A stretch of 48,413 nt of DNA from positions 1-48,413 of IMG/VR virus record IMGVR_UViG_3300036791_000256, one strand, 5' to 3'. Source of the stretch: a virus. Under the pieces are notes generated by a model. That model was not told the origin of the DNA. It was given only the letters and a program-made list of their open reading frames with translations, and searched no databases. Numbering within the stretch: position 1 is the first letter of the stretch; each line of letters starts with the position of its first letter. The position numbers and the translations under genes were made by a program. Shown piece after piece: positions 32,433 through 39,029 of the stretch.

Positions 32433-32621
32433 TCAGATCAACCACGTTCTGTTGTACTCATCGATCTCTTCCTCTGTAGCGAACTTTGTCGCATGATTAC
32501 ATTTTCCACAAGTCAGGACACCATACTCATGGTTACCATCCTCTGACCAATCAGTATAGGTCGAATAACAATATTTGCAATAATTTCGCCTTCGTTCATC
32601 CCACTTCAATCTTTTGGTCAT
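32433..32621 (-). CDS. Zinc-ribbon protein (four Cys)
   Basis: 62 aa from ATG 32621, overlapping the helicase stop as ATGA. Two Cys pairs, NYCKYCYS near residue 14 and LTCGKCNH near 37, form a zinc ribbon. An acidic C-terminus (ATEEEIDEY) follows. More AT-rich than its neighbours. Coupled to the SNF2 helicase, so it may act with it. Confidence 0.7.
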   Translation of the reverse strand: MTKRLKWDERRRNYCKYCYSTYTDWSEDGNHEYGVLTCGKCNHATKFATEEEIDEYNRTWLI

Positions 32622-33766
32622 ATCAGCCACTCCCGATAGTTGTCATTGGTGATCACTGCGGCGAGGTCCATCTTCTTTCGCAGAGCCCTGATCAACACCT
32701 CGTCCACGGAGCCCGGGACCACGAGGTCGACGTACGCCGTAGGCTCGGTCTTAGTCATGTCCTTGGCCCGCTCCTGGCTCTGGTCTCGGTGCTCGAGGTT
32801 GTTGGTGTTGCTGTAGTAGACCACGAGGTTGGCCACGTCCCACCTCCGGCCCCGCCCGCCGCTGCCGGCCGTGGCGACCATGAACCTGCACTCGGGGTCC
32901 GCCTTGAACCTCCGGTCCTCCTCCTCCCTTACGCTGGCGTTCCCGCCCCAGAATTGCGCCACTGCCTGCGGACTATATCTCTCCCGCAAGGCAGTGGAGA
33001 CCTTCCTCACGCTGTAGTCGTAGCTGCACCATATGATCGCCTTGCCGTCGTACTCCTCGAGGAGACTGAGAAGCGCCTCTGTACGCTTCTCAGGAACCTC
33101 TCGAAGTACTCCGTCGCTGTCCCTCGTGTAACCGCAGAGCAGCTGGTGGAGTCGGAGCATCTGGACGATGACCAATTGCGCAGTAATCAGTCCCCCGTCC
33201 TCCAGCTCTGCGAACGCGTTCTTCTTCAGGCTTTCGTAGGCCCGCTTCTGCGCATCCGTCAACTCGACATGCCTCACTTGCCAAGTTACTGGCAAGTGAA
33301 CGATGTCCTCCAGCCGGATCCGGAAGGAGTGGGGCTCGATCTTCCCATACAGCTCGGGGAGGTTCTTGAACCCCCTGACCATCGGGACCAGCCACCTGAC
33401 CCCGGGCATCTGGGTCATGACCACGTGGGCGTACTGGCGGCGAAAGAGCACGAAGCTGGTGTAGCCGAGTATGTCGTAGTCGAGGAAGCTGAACTGGCCG
33501 TAGAGGTCCAGTGGGTCGCGTGGCGTTGGAAGTCCGCATAAAATCCTCCGGTAGGAGGAGAGTGGCTTCAGCCTTCGTATGGCGAATTTTGTCCTGTTGG
33601 TGTCCGGTCCCTTGATGGTCGTGCTCTCATCAATGATGACCTCGGCCCGCCTCTGGCCTACAAACTGCTCCAGGGTATCTCTTACCCTCTCCACGGAGCT
33701 GGTGGCCTCGATGTTGGCGAGCAATAGTCTGGGTTTCCTGTCGTCGTCGCGGCTGGCTAAAAATTT
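32618..33766 (-). CDS. SNF2-type DNA helicase, C-terminal part (in -1 frame)
   Basis: This frame carries helicase motif II as EVIIDESTTIKG, motif III region GLPTPRDPLDLYGQFSFLD, a LPVTWQVRHVELTDAQKRAYESLK linker, and C-terminal motifs KAIIWCSYDYSV, FMVATAGSGGRGRRWD and RDQSQERAKDM. The ATG at 33808 in this frame is preceded by helicase sequence in another frame, so I treat the domain as the 3' part of one gene. Joined at the slippery site at 33760-33766 it gives about 484 aa, normal for phage SNF2 helicases. Three hairpins are embedded in its codons. Confidence 0.8.
   Translation of the reverse strand, partial: KFLASRDDDRKPRLLLANIEATSSVERVRDTLEQFVGQRRAEVIIDESTTIKGPDTNRTKFAIRRLKPLSSYRRILCGLPTPRDPLDLYGQFSFLDYDILGYTSFVLFRRQYAHVVMTQMPGVRWLVPMVRGFKNLPELYGKIEPHSFRIRLEDIVHLPVTWQVRHVELTDAQKRAYESLKKNAFAELEDGGLITAQLVIVQMLRLHQLLCGYTRDSDGVLREVPEKRTEALLSLLEEYDGKAIIWCSYDYSVRKVSTALRERYSPQAVAQFWGGNASVREEEDRRFKADPECRFMVATAGSGGRGRRWDVANLVVYYSNTNNLEHRDQSQERAKDMTKTEPTAYVDLVVPGSVDEVLIRALRKKMDLAAVITNDNYREWLI
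32959..32997 (-). repeat. Intragenic hairpin, 13-bp stem with one bulge
   Basis: Arms CCACTGCC+TGCGG and CCGCA+GGCAGTGG with a single bulged A and a 12-nt loop, inside SNF2 helicase codons (TALRERYSPQAVAQ). Confidence 0.7.
33066..33093 (-). repeat. Intragenic hairpin, 10-bp stem
   Basis: Arms CTGAGAAGCG and CGCTTCTCAG with an 8-nt loop, in the helicase codons for PEKRTEALLSL. Confidence 0.7.
33274..33299 (-). repeat. Intragenic hairpin, 10-bp stem
   Basis: Arms TCACTTGCCA and TGGCAAGTGA with loop AGTTAC, in the helicase codons for VHLPVTWQVRH. Confidence 0.75.
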
Positions 33767-34071
33767 CGCAGGGCCTTGTCGTGGCGAGCGCCTCCCTTCG
33801 TCTCCCATATGTGAACAAGGGTACGTTCACATAAGTCAAGACTGGCGTGCTTCTCGAACTCATCCCTCCAGGTGCGGTAGACCCCGGCCGGGGCGAGCAC
33901 CAAGAGGTCCTTGACCTCGCCGGCCATTTCCATCTCCCCGAAGTCGTCGATCGCGGTCTTGGTCTTGCCGGTCCGCATGGCCATGAGCAGGGCGAACGCC
34001 TGCCGTCCCCTCATCTTGGCCTCCGCGGTCTCTTGGTGGGGGTGGCAGGCCAGGGCTGGGAGATAGCTCAT
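33757..34071 (-). CDS. SNF2-type DNA helicase, N-terminal part (zero frame)
   Basis: 104 aa from ATG 34071 (ATGA overlap with the winged-helix gene; GGAGGG upstream). SYLPALACHPHQETAEAKMRGRQAFALLMAMRTGKTK holds the Q-like HPHQ start and Walker A (MRTGKT), then DLLVLAPAGVYRTWRDEFEK (motif Ia). It ends at TAG 33757 directly after the slippery A AAU UUU. Alone it lacks motifs II-VI and could not be a helicase; the rest is in the -1 frame. ATP-driven DNA translocation or remodelling is the expected role of the fused product. Confidence 0.8.
   Translation of the reverse strand: MSYLPALACHPHQETAEAKMRGRQAFALLMAMRTGKTKTAIDDFGEMEMAGEVKDLLVLAPAGVYRTWRDEFEKHASLDLCERTLVHIWETKGGARHDKALRNF
33760..33766 (-). 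other. Candidate -1 frameshift site, A AAU UUU, in SNF2 helicase
   Basis: In leftward mRNA the zero-frame codons are CGA AAU UUU UAG. A AAU UUU fits X XXY YYZ in phase, and the stop follows at once; the -1 frame reads AAA UUU UUA GCC into the rest of the helicase. A one-base indel in the T5 run would give the same appearance. Confidence 0.6.
33808..33833 (-). repeat. Intragenic hairpin, 9-bp stem
   Basis: Arms TATGTGAAC and GTTCACATA with an 8-nt loop, about 45-70 nt upstream of the helicase slippery site, in codons for CERTLVHI that use A/T-ending triplets. Confidence 0.7.
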
Positions 34072-34361
34072 CGCCTGGCCCTCCGCTTCTCCACCCAAAT
34101 TTCCAGGGGGATGGGGCCCATCCGCCTGCCCTTTCTGATCCGAAAGTTCTCCCTGTTGTGGTCGACCTTTCGCATCAGCTGGGAGAGCGTGGCCAGCACG
34201 ATCCCCCTGGAGTTGAATGGGACCTTCTCGCCCTCGTACCGCCTGACCGCCAGCTCCTCCGTCGAGATCGGTGTCCCGTCCCTCGGGATCAGGTCCAGTA
34301 TCTTTTGCTCCGAGTTGGAGTACTTGATCTTGTGGTTGTCTTTCGACATTTCTTCCTCCAT
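34068..34361 (-). CDS. Hypothetical protein, winged-helix-like
   Basis: 97 aa; ATG 34361 with GGGAG upstream (an ATG at 34349 is an alternative). YSNSEQKILDLIPRDGTPISTEELAVRRYEG, then FNSRGIVLATLSQLMRKVDHNRENFRIRKG has the layout of a winged helix with basic wing. Immediately upstream of the helicase with a 4-nt overlap. Confidence 0.6.
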   Translation of the reverse strand: MEEEMSKDNHKIKYSNSEQKILDLIPRDGTPISTEELAVRRYEGEKVPFNSRGIVLATLSQLMRKVDHNRENFRIRKGRRMGPIPLEIWVEKRRARR

Positions 34362-34362
34362 G

Positions 34363-34869
34363 TCACTCTCCCGCTACCAGCTGGCCGAGCAGGGCCATGT
34401 TTCTCTGGACTATTCCGGCTATGACCAGGAAGTGGACCCGAAGGCGCCACTTCCCGTAGTACTCAAACGTGTCCTCAGTGAACAGCTTGGTGAAGGTCTC
34501 CTCGCACCACAGGCTCTTGTGCTCGAGGCTCTGGGCCGCGAGCACGGTGTTATAGTAGGGGATCGAGAAGTTCATCACGCCCCGATTGGGGATGAGCACC
34601 CGCTCGACCTCCCTCAGGAAGGCCACCGCCTCGTCGCCGGTCAGGTGCTCGAGGAAGTGGTAGGCATGGATCGTGGCCACGCTCCCATCCTCCGCGGGGA
34701 TGGGGTCTCTCGGCACTCTCCAATTAGGCGGGCCGAGAGCCACCGCCCCCGGTGCCACGTGCCTGCCTGATGCCCCGCAGTCGAAGCTCGGGCCCTCGCA
34801 GGCCAGGAGCTCGGGCAGGTGGCGCTTCATCCCGAGCGCGAACAGCTTCTGGAATGGGTCGTAGTTCAC
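34363..34869 (-). CDS. SAM-dependent methyltransferase
   Basis: 168 aa from GTG 34869, which overlaps the upstream stop (GTGA). SFDCGASGRHVAPGAVALG occupies the SAM-binding motif I position, though it is less glycine-rich than usual. SVATIHAYHFLEHLTGDEAVAFLREVERVLIPNRGVMNFSIPYYN matches the Methyltransf_11 post-motif region (H-x-x-E-H-L ... L-x-E-x-x-R-V-L-x-P-x-G). Substrate unknown. Methylation of DNA, a base precursor or a sugar are all possible. Confidence 0.75.
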   Translation of the reverse strand: MNYDPFQKLFALGMKRHLPELLACEGPSFDCGASGRHVAPGAVALGPPNWRVPRDPIPAEDGSVATIHAYHFLEHLTGDEAVAFLREVERVLIPNRGVMNFSIPYYNTVLAAQSLEHKSLWCEETFTKLFTEDTFEYYGKWRLRVHFLVIAGIVQRNMALLGQLVAGE

Positions 34870-35165
34870 GTCGCCACCTCCCTCTTTGCAAACCTGGGCA
34901 TGAAGCAGTCGCCCAGCTTGAAGGTGTGGCGGTCCAGGTGGCGCTCGATGCCCAGCACGTCGTGGGTGAAGTTGAAGTCGTCCGCCAGCTCGAGGTCCTC
35001 GAGCCTCAGCGAGCAACCACCCAGGATGCAGGCGACCAGATCCATCTCTACGTCCCCAGGATTTCGGTCCGGGAACAGGAACACCGCCCGCTTCACGATC
35101 CTGTCAATGGAGTCGAACTCCAGCTGGGTGATTGGTAGTCTCCTCCTGCCTCTCGTCCTTCTCAT
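34866..35165 (-). CDS. Hypothetical protein
   Basis: 99 aa. Arg-rich start (RRTRGRRRLPITQLEFDSIDRIVKRAVFLFPDRNPGDVEMDLVACILGG) followed by LRLEDLELADDFNFTHDVLGIERHLDR. Mixed alpha/beta; not recognised. Precedes the methyltransferase with a GTGA overlap, so the two may work together. Confidence 0.6.
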   Translation of the reverse strand: MRRTRGRRRLPITQLEFDSIDRIVKRAVFLFPDRNPGDVEMDLVACILGGCSLRLEDLELADDFNFTHDVLGIERHLDRHTFKLGDCFMPRFAKREVAT

Positions 35166-35193
35166 TCTGTCTCTCCTGTCTGGATACAGTGAT

Positions 35194-35215
35194 GGCCCCA
35201 GCTCTCGCTGGGGCC
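35194..35215. promoter_or_regulatory. Intergenic hairpin, 9-bp GC stem
   Basis: Arms GGCCCCAGC and GCTGGGGCC with loop TCTC in the 90-nt gap between 35165 and 35256. On the + side it is followed by TTTGG, on the - side by no U-run, so it is at most a weak terminator; a leader structure for the gene at 35165 is equally possible. Confidence 0.5.
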
Positions 35216-35255
35216 TTTGGTTATCAAGTCGTGCGGTAGTTCGCTCGTGGTTGCA

Positions 35256-36131
35256 TCACCTCCCGCTCTTAAGCATGACGGACTTGTCCTCGCCCTTGCC
35301 GTCGTACTCCAATCTGTAGGGCAACTTGTGGTCATCGATCCTCATGCCGATGCCCATGCAAACGGTCTGAAGTTTGACCATGCTGGCCGCGTCCCCCGGC
35401 TTCCCGTCGTACACGTGGCGGTAGAGCTCGGCGAGCGGGACCTTCTTGTTCTTCTTTCCGTGGAGGTAGACCACCGCCTTGCCGCGGAGCGTGCCGCCCT
35501 TGTCGCAGAACTCGGCCTCGACTCCGGAGAGCTGGGAGTTGGTCTTCGGGGCCGCAGCGACCTTCGTCTTCTTGACGATCGCCTTAGTCGCCTTCTTCTT
35601 TGCAGACGTCTTCGCCATCTTCTTCTTCCTCTCTGGTTTGGCTGGGGCCGCAGGCGGTTCCTGTGGCTCACCAGCTTCAGGTGCTGCTAATTCTCCAGAC
35701 GCGATCTTCTCCCTCTGGGCGGCGATCGCATTGACCAGGGCCTCGCAGCGCTTTGCCCCTGTCTCAGTGTCCCGAAAGCGTGTAGAGATCGGCTTTGCAG
35801 TCAGTCCTATCTCTACCGCCTCCGCGACGAGCTCGTTGTACTTCTCGACGTAGTTCACTTTCGCTTCAGGTGATGTCGATTGTACGCTCTCATCGCTCAT
35901 GCGGCTCTCCTTGGTTTTGGTTCCAGCCCGCGTTCCATCATACTCCCGTCCGCGCAAGCGTCCAGGACTTTTTCTTTCACTCACTCTCTCCCAGTCTGCG
36001 TTCATCAGGCACTGGACCAGCCCGACCATGTGGGCTGGTCCCCTAGTGATCTTGACCAGGCTCTGCTCCGGCCCCTCCTCCAGGAGGCGGCCTGCCCACC
36101 TGCCCTTGAAGATTGATACCTCGCTGCTCAC
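35256..36131 (-). CDS. Lys/Ala-rich basic protein with conserved C-terminal domain
   Basis: Up to 291 aa from GTG 36131 (GTGA overlap). A strong AAGGAG before ATG 35900 suggests a main start there, giving 214 aa. From 35900: YVEKYNELVAEAVEIG..TAKPISTRF, then a Pro/Ala linker, a histone-H1-like KKKMAKTSAKKKATKAIVKKTK segment, and a folded C-terminus (LRGKAVVYLHGKKNKKVPLAELYRHVY). The extra N-terminal ~77 codons look coding for the first 50 only. A DNA-compacting or DNA-binding role is suggested by the basic tail. A 10-bp hairpin (near 36013-36040) lies in the N-terminal extension. Confidence 0.65.
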   Translation of the reverse strand: MSSEVSIFKGRWAGRLLEEGPEQSLVKITRGPAHMVGLVQCLMNADWERVSERKSPGRLRGREYDGTRAGTKTKESRMSDESVQSTSPEAKVNYVEKYNELVAEAVEIGLTAKPISTRFRDTETGAKRCEALVNAIAAQREKIASGELAAPEAGEPQEPPAAPAKPERKKKMAKTSAKKKATKAIVKKTKVAAAPKTNSQLSGVEAEFCDKGGTLRGKAVVYLHGKKNKKVPLAELYRHVYDGKPGDAASMVKLQTVCMGIGMRIDDHKLPYRLEYDGKGEDKSVMLKSGR

Positions 36132-36319
36132 TTGGGTCTCCTTGCTGCGGTCCCTACGAGGCGACCGCGCTCATCGTACACCTTGGTCTGGCCGCCCGAG
36201 TAGGTGGTGGCCGTACCCACACTCCGCCCATTCTTGTCATAGAACCTGACGGTCGGAAAGTCTGAGCCGTGGGCCGGGGAGGCCCACGTCACTACTGCTA
36301 CCAGCAAGAACCATCTCAT
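36128..36319 (-). CDS. Small secreted protein with short repeat
   Basis: 63 aa from ATG 36319, overlapping the zinc-finger gene's stop. Signal peptide RWFLLVAVVTWASPAHG with likely cleavage after AHG. The mature part has two copies of a short motif: VRFYDKNGRSVGTA and TKVYDERGRLVGTA. A periplasmic location is expected. Such repeats recur in small secreted proteins of alphaproteobacteria; function unknown. Confidence 0.65.
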   Translation of the reverse strand: MRWFLLVAVVTWASPAHGSDFPTVRFYDKNGRSVGTATTYSGGQTKVYDERGRLVGTAARRPK

Positions 36320-36537
36320 TCCAGCTCTCCCTCGTCGCAGGCCTCGTACGCGTCTGGCGCCGGGATGATCGGCGGCAGTCCGTTCTTGATCCTCAAGGGA
36401 TTGGCCCGCTCCACGCAGTACGCGCAGATCGGCTCCCTGGTCCCCTTGATGGTTATGCTGGGCACCCGCTTTGGGTTGAAGCCGAACACCCTGCCGCACC
36501 CGAAGCAGTGACCCATCGCCACTACGTAGCCTGTCAT
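36316..36537 (-). CDS. Zinc-finger-like protein
   Basis: 73 aa. HCFGCGRVFGFNPKRVPSITIKG followed by PICAYCVERANPLRIKNGLPPI has two C-x2-C pairs with a conserved-looking F-N-P-x-R-V-P-S between them. I have seen this pattern in uncharacterised phage proteins. The C-terminus DAYEACDEGELE is acidic. 4-nt overlaps on both sides. Confidence 0.7.
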   Translation of the reverse strand: MTGYVVAMGHCFGCGRVFGFNPKRVPSITIKGTREPICAYCVERANPLRIKNGLPPIIPAPDAYEACDEGELE

Positions 36538-36737
36538 CTGATCCTACTCCCAAACAGAGTTGCGTGTTCAAACAGCATTTGGTTCTCAACCTGCTCGACG
36601 GCCAGGTAGACCAGCTCCCCGCAGGACGAGGGGATGAACAGGTCCCCCCTGTCCTTCAGGAAGCCATTGAGCAACGCCTGGCTCACGTCCCTCTTGGACA
36701 TCTTGCTGTCGATCTCGAAGACGACCCTGTATCTCAT
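36534..36737 (-). CDS. Small hypothetical protein
   Basis: 67 aa. RYRVVFEIDSKMSKRDVSQALLNGFLKDRGDLFIPSSCGELVYLAVEQ: strand-helix-strand. ATG 36737 overlaps a TGA in the frame that is -1 to the HTH gene's frame, while the HTH gene as read runs 152 nt into this gene (see findings). Not recognised. Confidence 0.6.
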   Translation of the reverse strand: MRYRVVFEIDSKMSKRDVSQALLNGFLKDRGDLFIPSSCGELVYLAVEQVENQMLFEHATLFGSRIR

Positions 36738-37227
36738 GCGGCCTCTCCTCCTCTCTGACGATCACGACCTCTTGCCTGCGGCCGCGGTTCTTGGCCCACA
36801 GGCTCACTCCCTTCCTCGAGCACGAGACCTGGAGACTGCCCAGGGTGGTCCCAAGCCGCTCCGCGATCTGCTCCCTGCCCAAGCCCTCCGCGACCCAGGC
36901 CTGGATCTTGGCCAGGTTCTCCGCGGAGAATTTGGTCTTGCAGTGGCCCTTCTTGATCTTGACCACCTTGACCTTGGGCGGGGGCGGCGGCAGCGCCTTC
37001 TTGAGCACCTGCCCGTTCTTCTTCAAGATCGGGACACTGGGCGAGCGCCGCTCCGGCGCTGGGTGCGGAGCCAGGAAGGAGGAGGGCGAGAGTGGAGGAC
37101 TGGCCTCCACCCGGCTGATCATCGACCGTATCTCTGCGGCCGACGCCTCCAGCTCCCTTAGTCTGTGTTCCAGCTGGTCGACCTTGCTCTTCAGCAGGGC
37201 CGACTGGTTGTGTTTGGTAGCCATCAT
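36586..37227 (-). CDS. GcrA-like HTH protein with Pro-rich linker
   Basis: Up to 213 aa from ATG 37227. N-terminal coiled coil (LLKSKVDQLEHRLRELEASAAEIRS), then a Pro/Ser linker (ASPPLSPSSFLAPHPAPERR). The HTH domain at ~105-145 reads FSAENLAKIQAWVAEGLGREQIAERLGTTLGSLQ, followed by CSRKGVSL. This is close to GcrA/transposase-like HTH domains. The last ~50 residues overlap the next gene in another frame and look non-conserved, so the true end may be near 36734. Confidence 0.65.
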   Translation of the reverse strand: MMATKHNQSALLKSKVDQLEHRLRELEASAAEIRSMISRVEASPPLSPSSFLAPHPAPERRSPSVPILKKNGQVLKKALPPPPPKVKVVKIKKGHCKTKFSAENLAKIQAWVAEGLGREQIAERLGTTLGSLQVSCSRKGVSLWAKNRGRRQEVVIVREEERPHEIQGRLRDRQQDVQEGREPGVAQWLPEGQGGPVHPLVLRGAGLPGRRAG

Positions 37228-37257
37228 GTCTGTCGTTCCTTTTTGCTTGCTTAGGTG

Positions 37258-37455
37258 TTACTTGCACGGTTTGGCGTACGGGACCGGAGGACCGATCACG
37301 CGAGAGGGACAAGGCAGGTTGGGCCTGAGCCTGTCTGCCTTGACCGCACGGTTGACCTCTGCTACTTGGTCGTCGCGGTCGACGATGACCCGAGACAGCG
37401 CGAACGCCGCAAAGGCCATGGAGATGACTACGAACAGCAGCACGATCTTCACCAT
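37258..37455 (-). CDS. Small secreted or membrane-anchored protein
   Basis: 65 aa. N-terminal hydrophobic segment VKIVLLFVVISMAFAAFALS (anchor or signal peptide), then DRDDQVAEVNRAVKADRLRPNLPCPSRVIGPPVPYAKPC. Two Cys may form a disulphide in the periplasm. One base from the stop of the preceding protease gene; probably co-expressed with it. Confidence 0.6.
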   Translation of the reverse strand: MVKIVLLFVVISMAFAAFALSRVIVDRDDQVAEVNRAVKADRLRPNLPCPSRVIGPPVPYAKPCK

Positions 37456-37456
37456 G

Positions 37457-38128
37457 TCACAGAGGCTTCTTGGAGGTCAGCTGCTCGATGAACTCCTTCG
37501 GCAGGGTGGCCGCCGTCCCCTCCTCGAACTTGGAGGTGGTCTGCTCCTCGACTTTTATTATAGTCACCTCGATCCCAAAACCCTTGGCCAAGTCCTTGTT
37601 CAGCCAGTAGGCGTCCCTCGGGTCAGCGGTCAGGAAGAAGTCTGCGGCCGGCTTGGGCACGCCTATCTCCCTGTAATAGGACTTCATCAGTCCGATGGTC
37701 TTTGGGTCTACGTGCGGCCGGCCGCGCCTGTCCTTGTAGTACGGTTGGTGGAAGCCGACGTGGGCGGTCTGGGCAGTGTACTTCTTGGAGCCGGCGAGCC
37801 ACATCGAGGCGCAGACGCTGACGCAGTACGCGTCCGCATCGACGACTGTTTCGAAGCCGAACTTGTGGATCATGAGACCCATGATCAGACCGCTGACCAA
37901 CAGGCCTCCGTCGCTGTCTAGATAGACGATTGCAACTTTGATCTGGTTGTCCTTGACCACCTTCTCGAACGTCATGAAGTCTTTCTGCTGGATGTTTCCG
38001 ACGATCTTGATCTTGTAGCAGTCCTTCGGATTACAGCCGTCTCGCTCGGCCGTGATGGTCGCGGCCGGGGCCGCAGTGGTTATCAAGAGCGCGGCGATGG
38101 CCGCACCCACAGTGGTTCGTAGTGACAT
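37457..38128 (-). CDS. Periplasmic ClpP-fold serine protease-like protein
   Basis: 223 aa. Signal peptide 1-23 (VGAAIAALLITTAAPAA). The ClpP/crotonase-type core reads IVYLDSDGGLLVSGLIMGLMI, then DADAYCVSVCASMWLAGS with the candidate nucleophile S104 between two Cys, and AHVGFHQPYY with the candidate general base H127. This is the pattern of secreted ClpP-like proteins (COG3904 type). Expected in the periplasm; substrate unknown. Unusual in a phage early operon. Structured element A precedes it. Confidence 0.8.
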   Translation of the reverse strand: MSLRTTVGAAIAALLITTAAPAATITAERDGCNPKDCYKIKIVGNIQQKDFMTFEKVVKDNQIKVAIVYLDSDGGLLVSGLIMGLMIHKFGFETVVDADAYCVSVCASMWLAGSKKYTAQTAHVGFHQPYYKDRRGRPHVDPKTIGLMKSYYREIGVPKPAADFFLTADPRDAYWLNKDLAKGFGIEVTIIKVEEQTTSKFEEGTAATLPKEFIEQLTSKKPL

Positions 38129-38155
38129 GGGATAGTCCTTTTTGCTTGCTTATGT

Positions 38156-38214
38156 GATGCGGAATTGCATCGCACTGCACTCCCCTCGCAGGGGAGTGCA
38201 GGCCCGATGCAATC
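38156..38214 (-). promoter_or_regulatory. Two-hairpin intergenic RNA element, copy A
   Basis: Leftward RNA: 5' arm GATTGCATCG (38214-38205, overlapping the stop of the upstream gene), 12-bp hairpin with arm CTGCACTCCCCT, 3' arm CGATGCAAT, then GCATC. The 5' and 3' arms pair over 9 bp, or the 3' arm forms GATGC/GCATC. Leader AAGCAAGCAAAAAGGACTA follows, then the protease ATG at 38128. Confidence 0.8.
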
Positions 38215-38389
38215 AGGCGGCCTCTTGTAGGTTGGCCGTCTCCTCTGTTTTCGATGCGTCGATGACCTTGCCGAGGATTTCAAGTATCACTGGCTCATCG
38301 ACCTCGGCGCAGTAATTCAATAATTTGCCGAGCGCCTCAATGATCAGATAGGCCTGACCCTTGCAGACTTTTATTTCAACTTCTTCCAT
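38213..38389 (-). CDS. Small hypothetical protein (58 aa)
   Basis: Below common cut-offs. EEVEIKVCKGQAYLIIEALGKLLNYCAEVDEPVILEILGKVIDA, helical, with an acidic C-terminus. ATG 38389 with GAGGAG a few bases upstream and a CCCAAACCAGGAG leader further out. The stop lies inside the 5' arm of structured element A. Confidence 0.65.
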   Translation of the reverse strand: MEEVEIKVCKGQAYLIIEALGKLLNYCAEVDEPVILEILGKVIDASKTEETANLQEAA

Positions 38390-38423
38390 TAGCTCCTCAC
38401 CTCCTCTCCTGGTTTGGGATTTA

Positions 38424-38627
38424 TCACAGCCCGGAGTACTCCCCAGGTTGGATCAGCTTGGGCTCCGCCTCCCAGGCCTCCAGCTCCAGGAGCCTGGCCT
38501 CGAGCTCTCTCAGCCGGGCGATCTGTCCCGTGAGCGCCCAGCTGTGCAGTTGCTTGAGCCTGGCCTCGGCCAGCTCGATGGCCTCGACCAGTTGCTCCCT
38601 GGTTACAGTCGTCGTCCTGTCGTCCAT
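38424..38627 (-). CDS. Small coiled-coil protein
   Basis: 67 aa. TREQLVEAIELAEARLKQLHSWALTGQIARLRELEARLLELEAW is an uninterrupted amphipathic helix; the end is Pro-rich (EPKLIQPGEY). Not recognised. Confidence 0.6.
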   Translation of the reverse strand: MDDRTTTVTREQLVEAIELAEARLKQLHSWALTGQIARLRELEARLLELEAWEAEPKLIQPGEYSGL

Positions 38628-38642
38628 AGTCCCAGTCCCTTT

Positions 38643-38834
38643 CTACGAGTGTCCCTCTTCTGCGCTGAAGATCATGGCCATCCTCAAGACCACGCTCTTC
38701 AAGAGCGGTGATGCCTGCTTGTCCGAGAGCAGCATGTCGATCATGGATGCCATCTGTTCTCGGGTACTCATTTCTCGAAAGTGCTCATAGGCCGCCTCTG
38801 CGAGCCACTGCTCTCCTCTGTCGTTGATGCTCAT
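38643..38834 (-). CDS. Small hypothetical protein
   Basis: 63 aa. GEQWLAEAAYEHFREMSTREQMASMIDMLLSDKQASPLLKSVVLRMAMI, helical. ATGA overlap with the upstream gene (38831). Not recognised. Confidence 0.6.
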   Translation of the reverse strand: MSINDRGEQWLAEAAYEHFREMSTREQMASMIDMLLSDKQASPLLKSVVLRMAMIFSAEEGHS

Positions 38835-39028
38835 TTGAACCCCACCACCTTGATCTTAGGAAACCAATCCTCAGACTTGGCGGCCGAGGCCCTGGCCCTG
38901 GACGCGGCCAGGTCGGCCTCCCTCTCCGTGGTGAACCTGTGTGCCCTCCGGGTGGAGTCGGACCACTTGCGGTCCTCCTCCATCCAGAACCGGCCGTGCT
39001 GGTCGTCCAGCCTGACCATCCAATGCAC
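38831..39028 (-). CDS. Small hypothetical protein
   Basis: 65 aa from GTG 39028 with GAGGAG 7 nt upstream. WMVRLDDQHGRFWMEEDRKWSDSTRRAHRFTTEREADLAASRAR: a small beta start then a charged helix. Members like this are usual in phage early operons; function unknown. Confidence 0.6.
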   Translation of the reverse strand: MHWMVRLDDQHGRFWMEEDRKWSDSTRRAHRFTTEREADLAASRARASAAKSEDWFPKIKVVGFK

Positions 39029-39029
39029 G

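Noticed and set aside
36734-37312. 192-aa ORF in the second frame of the HTH gene
   Set aside because: Gly/Gln/Ala-rich shadow; only its end at the ATGA junction is informative, and that is kept as a finding.
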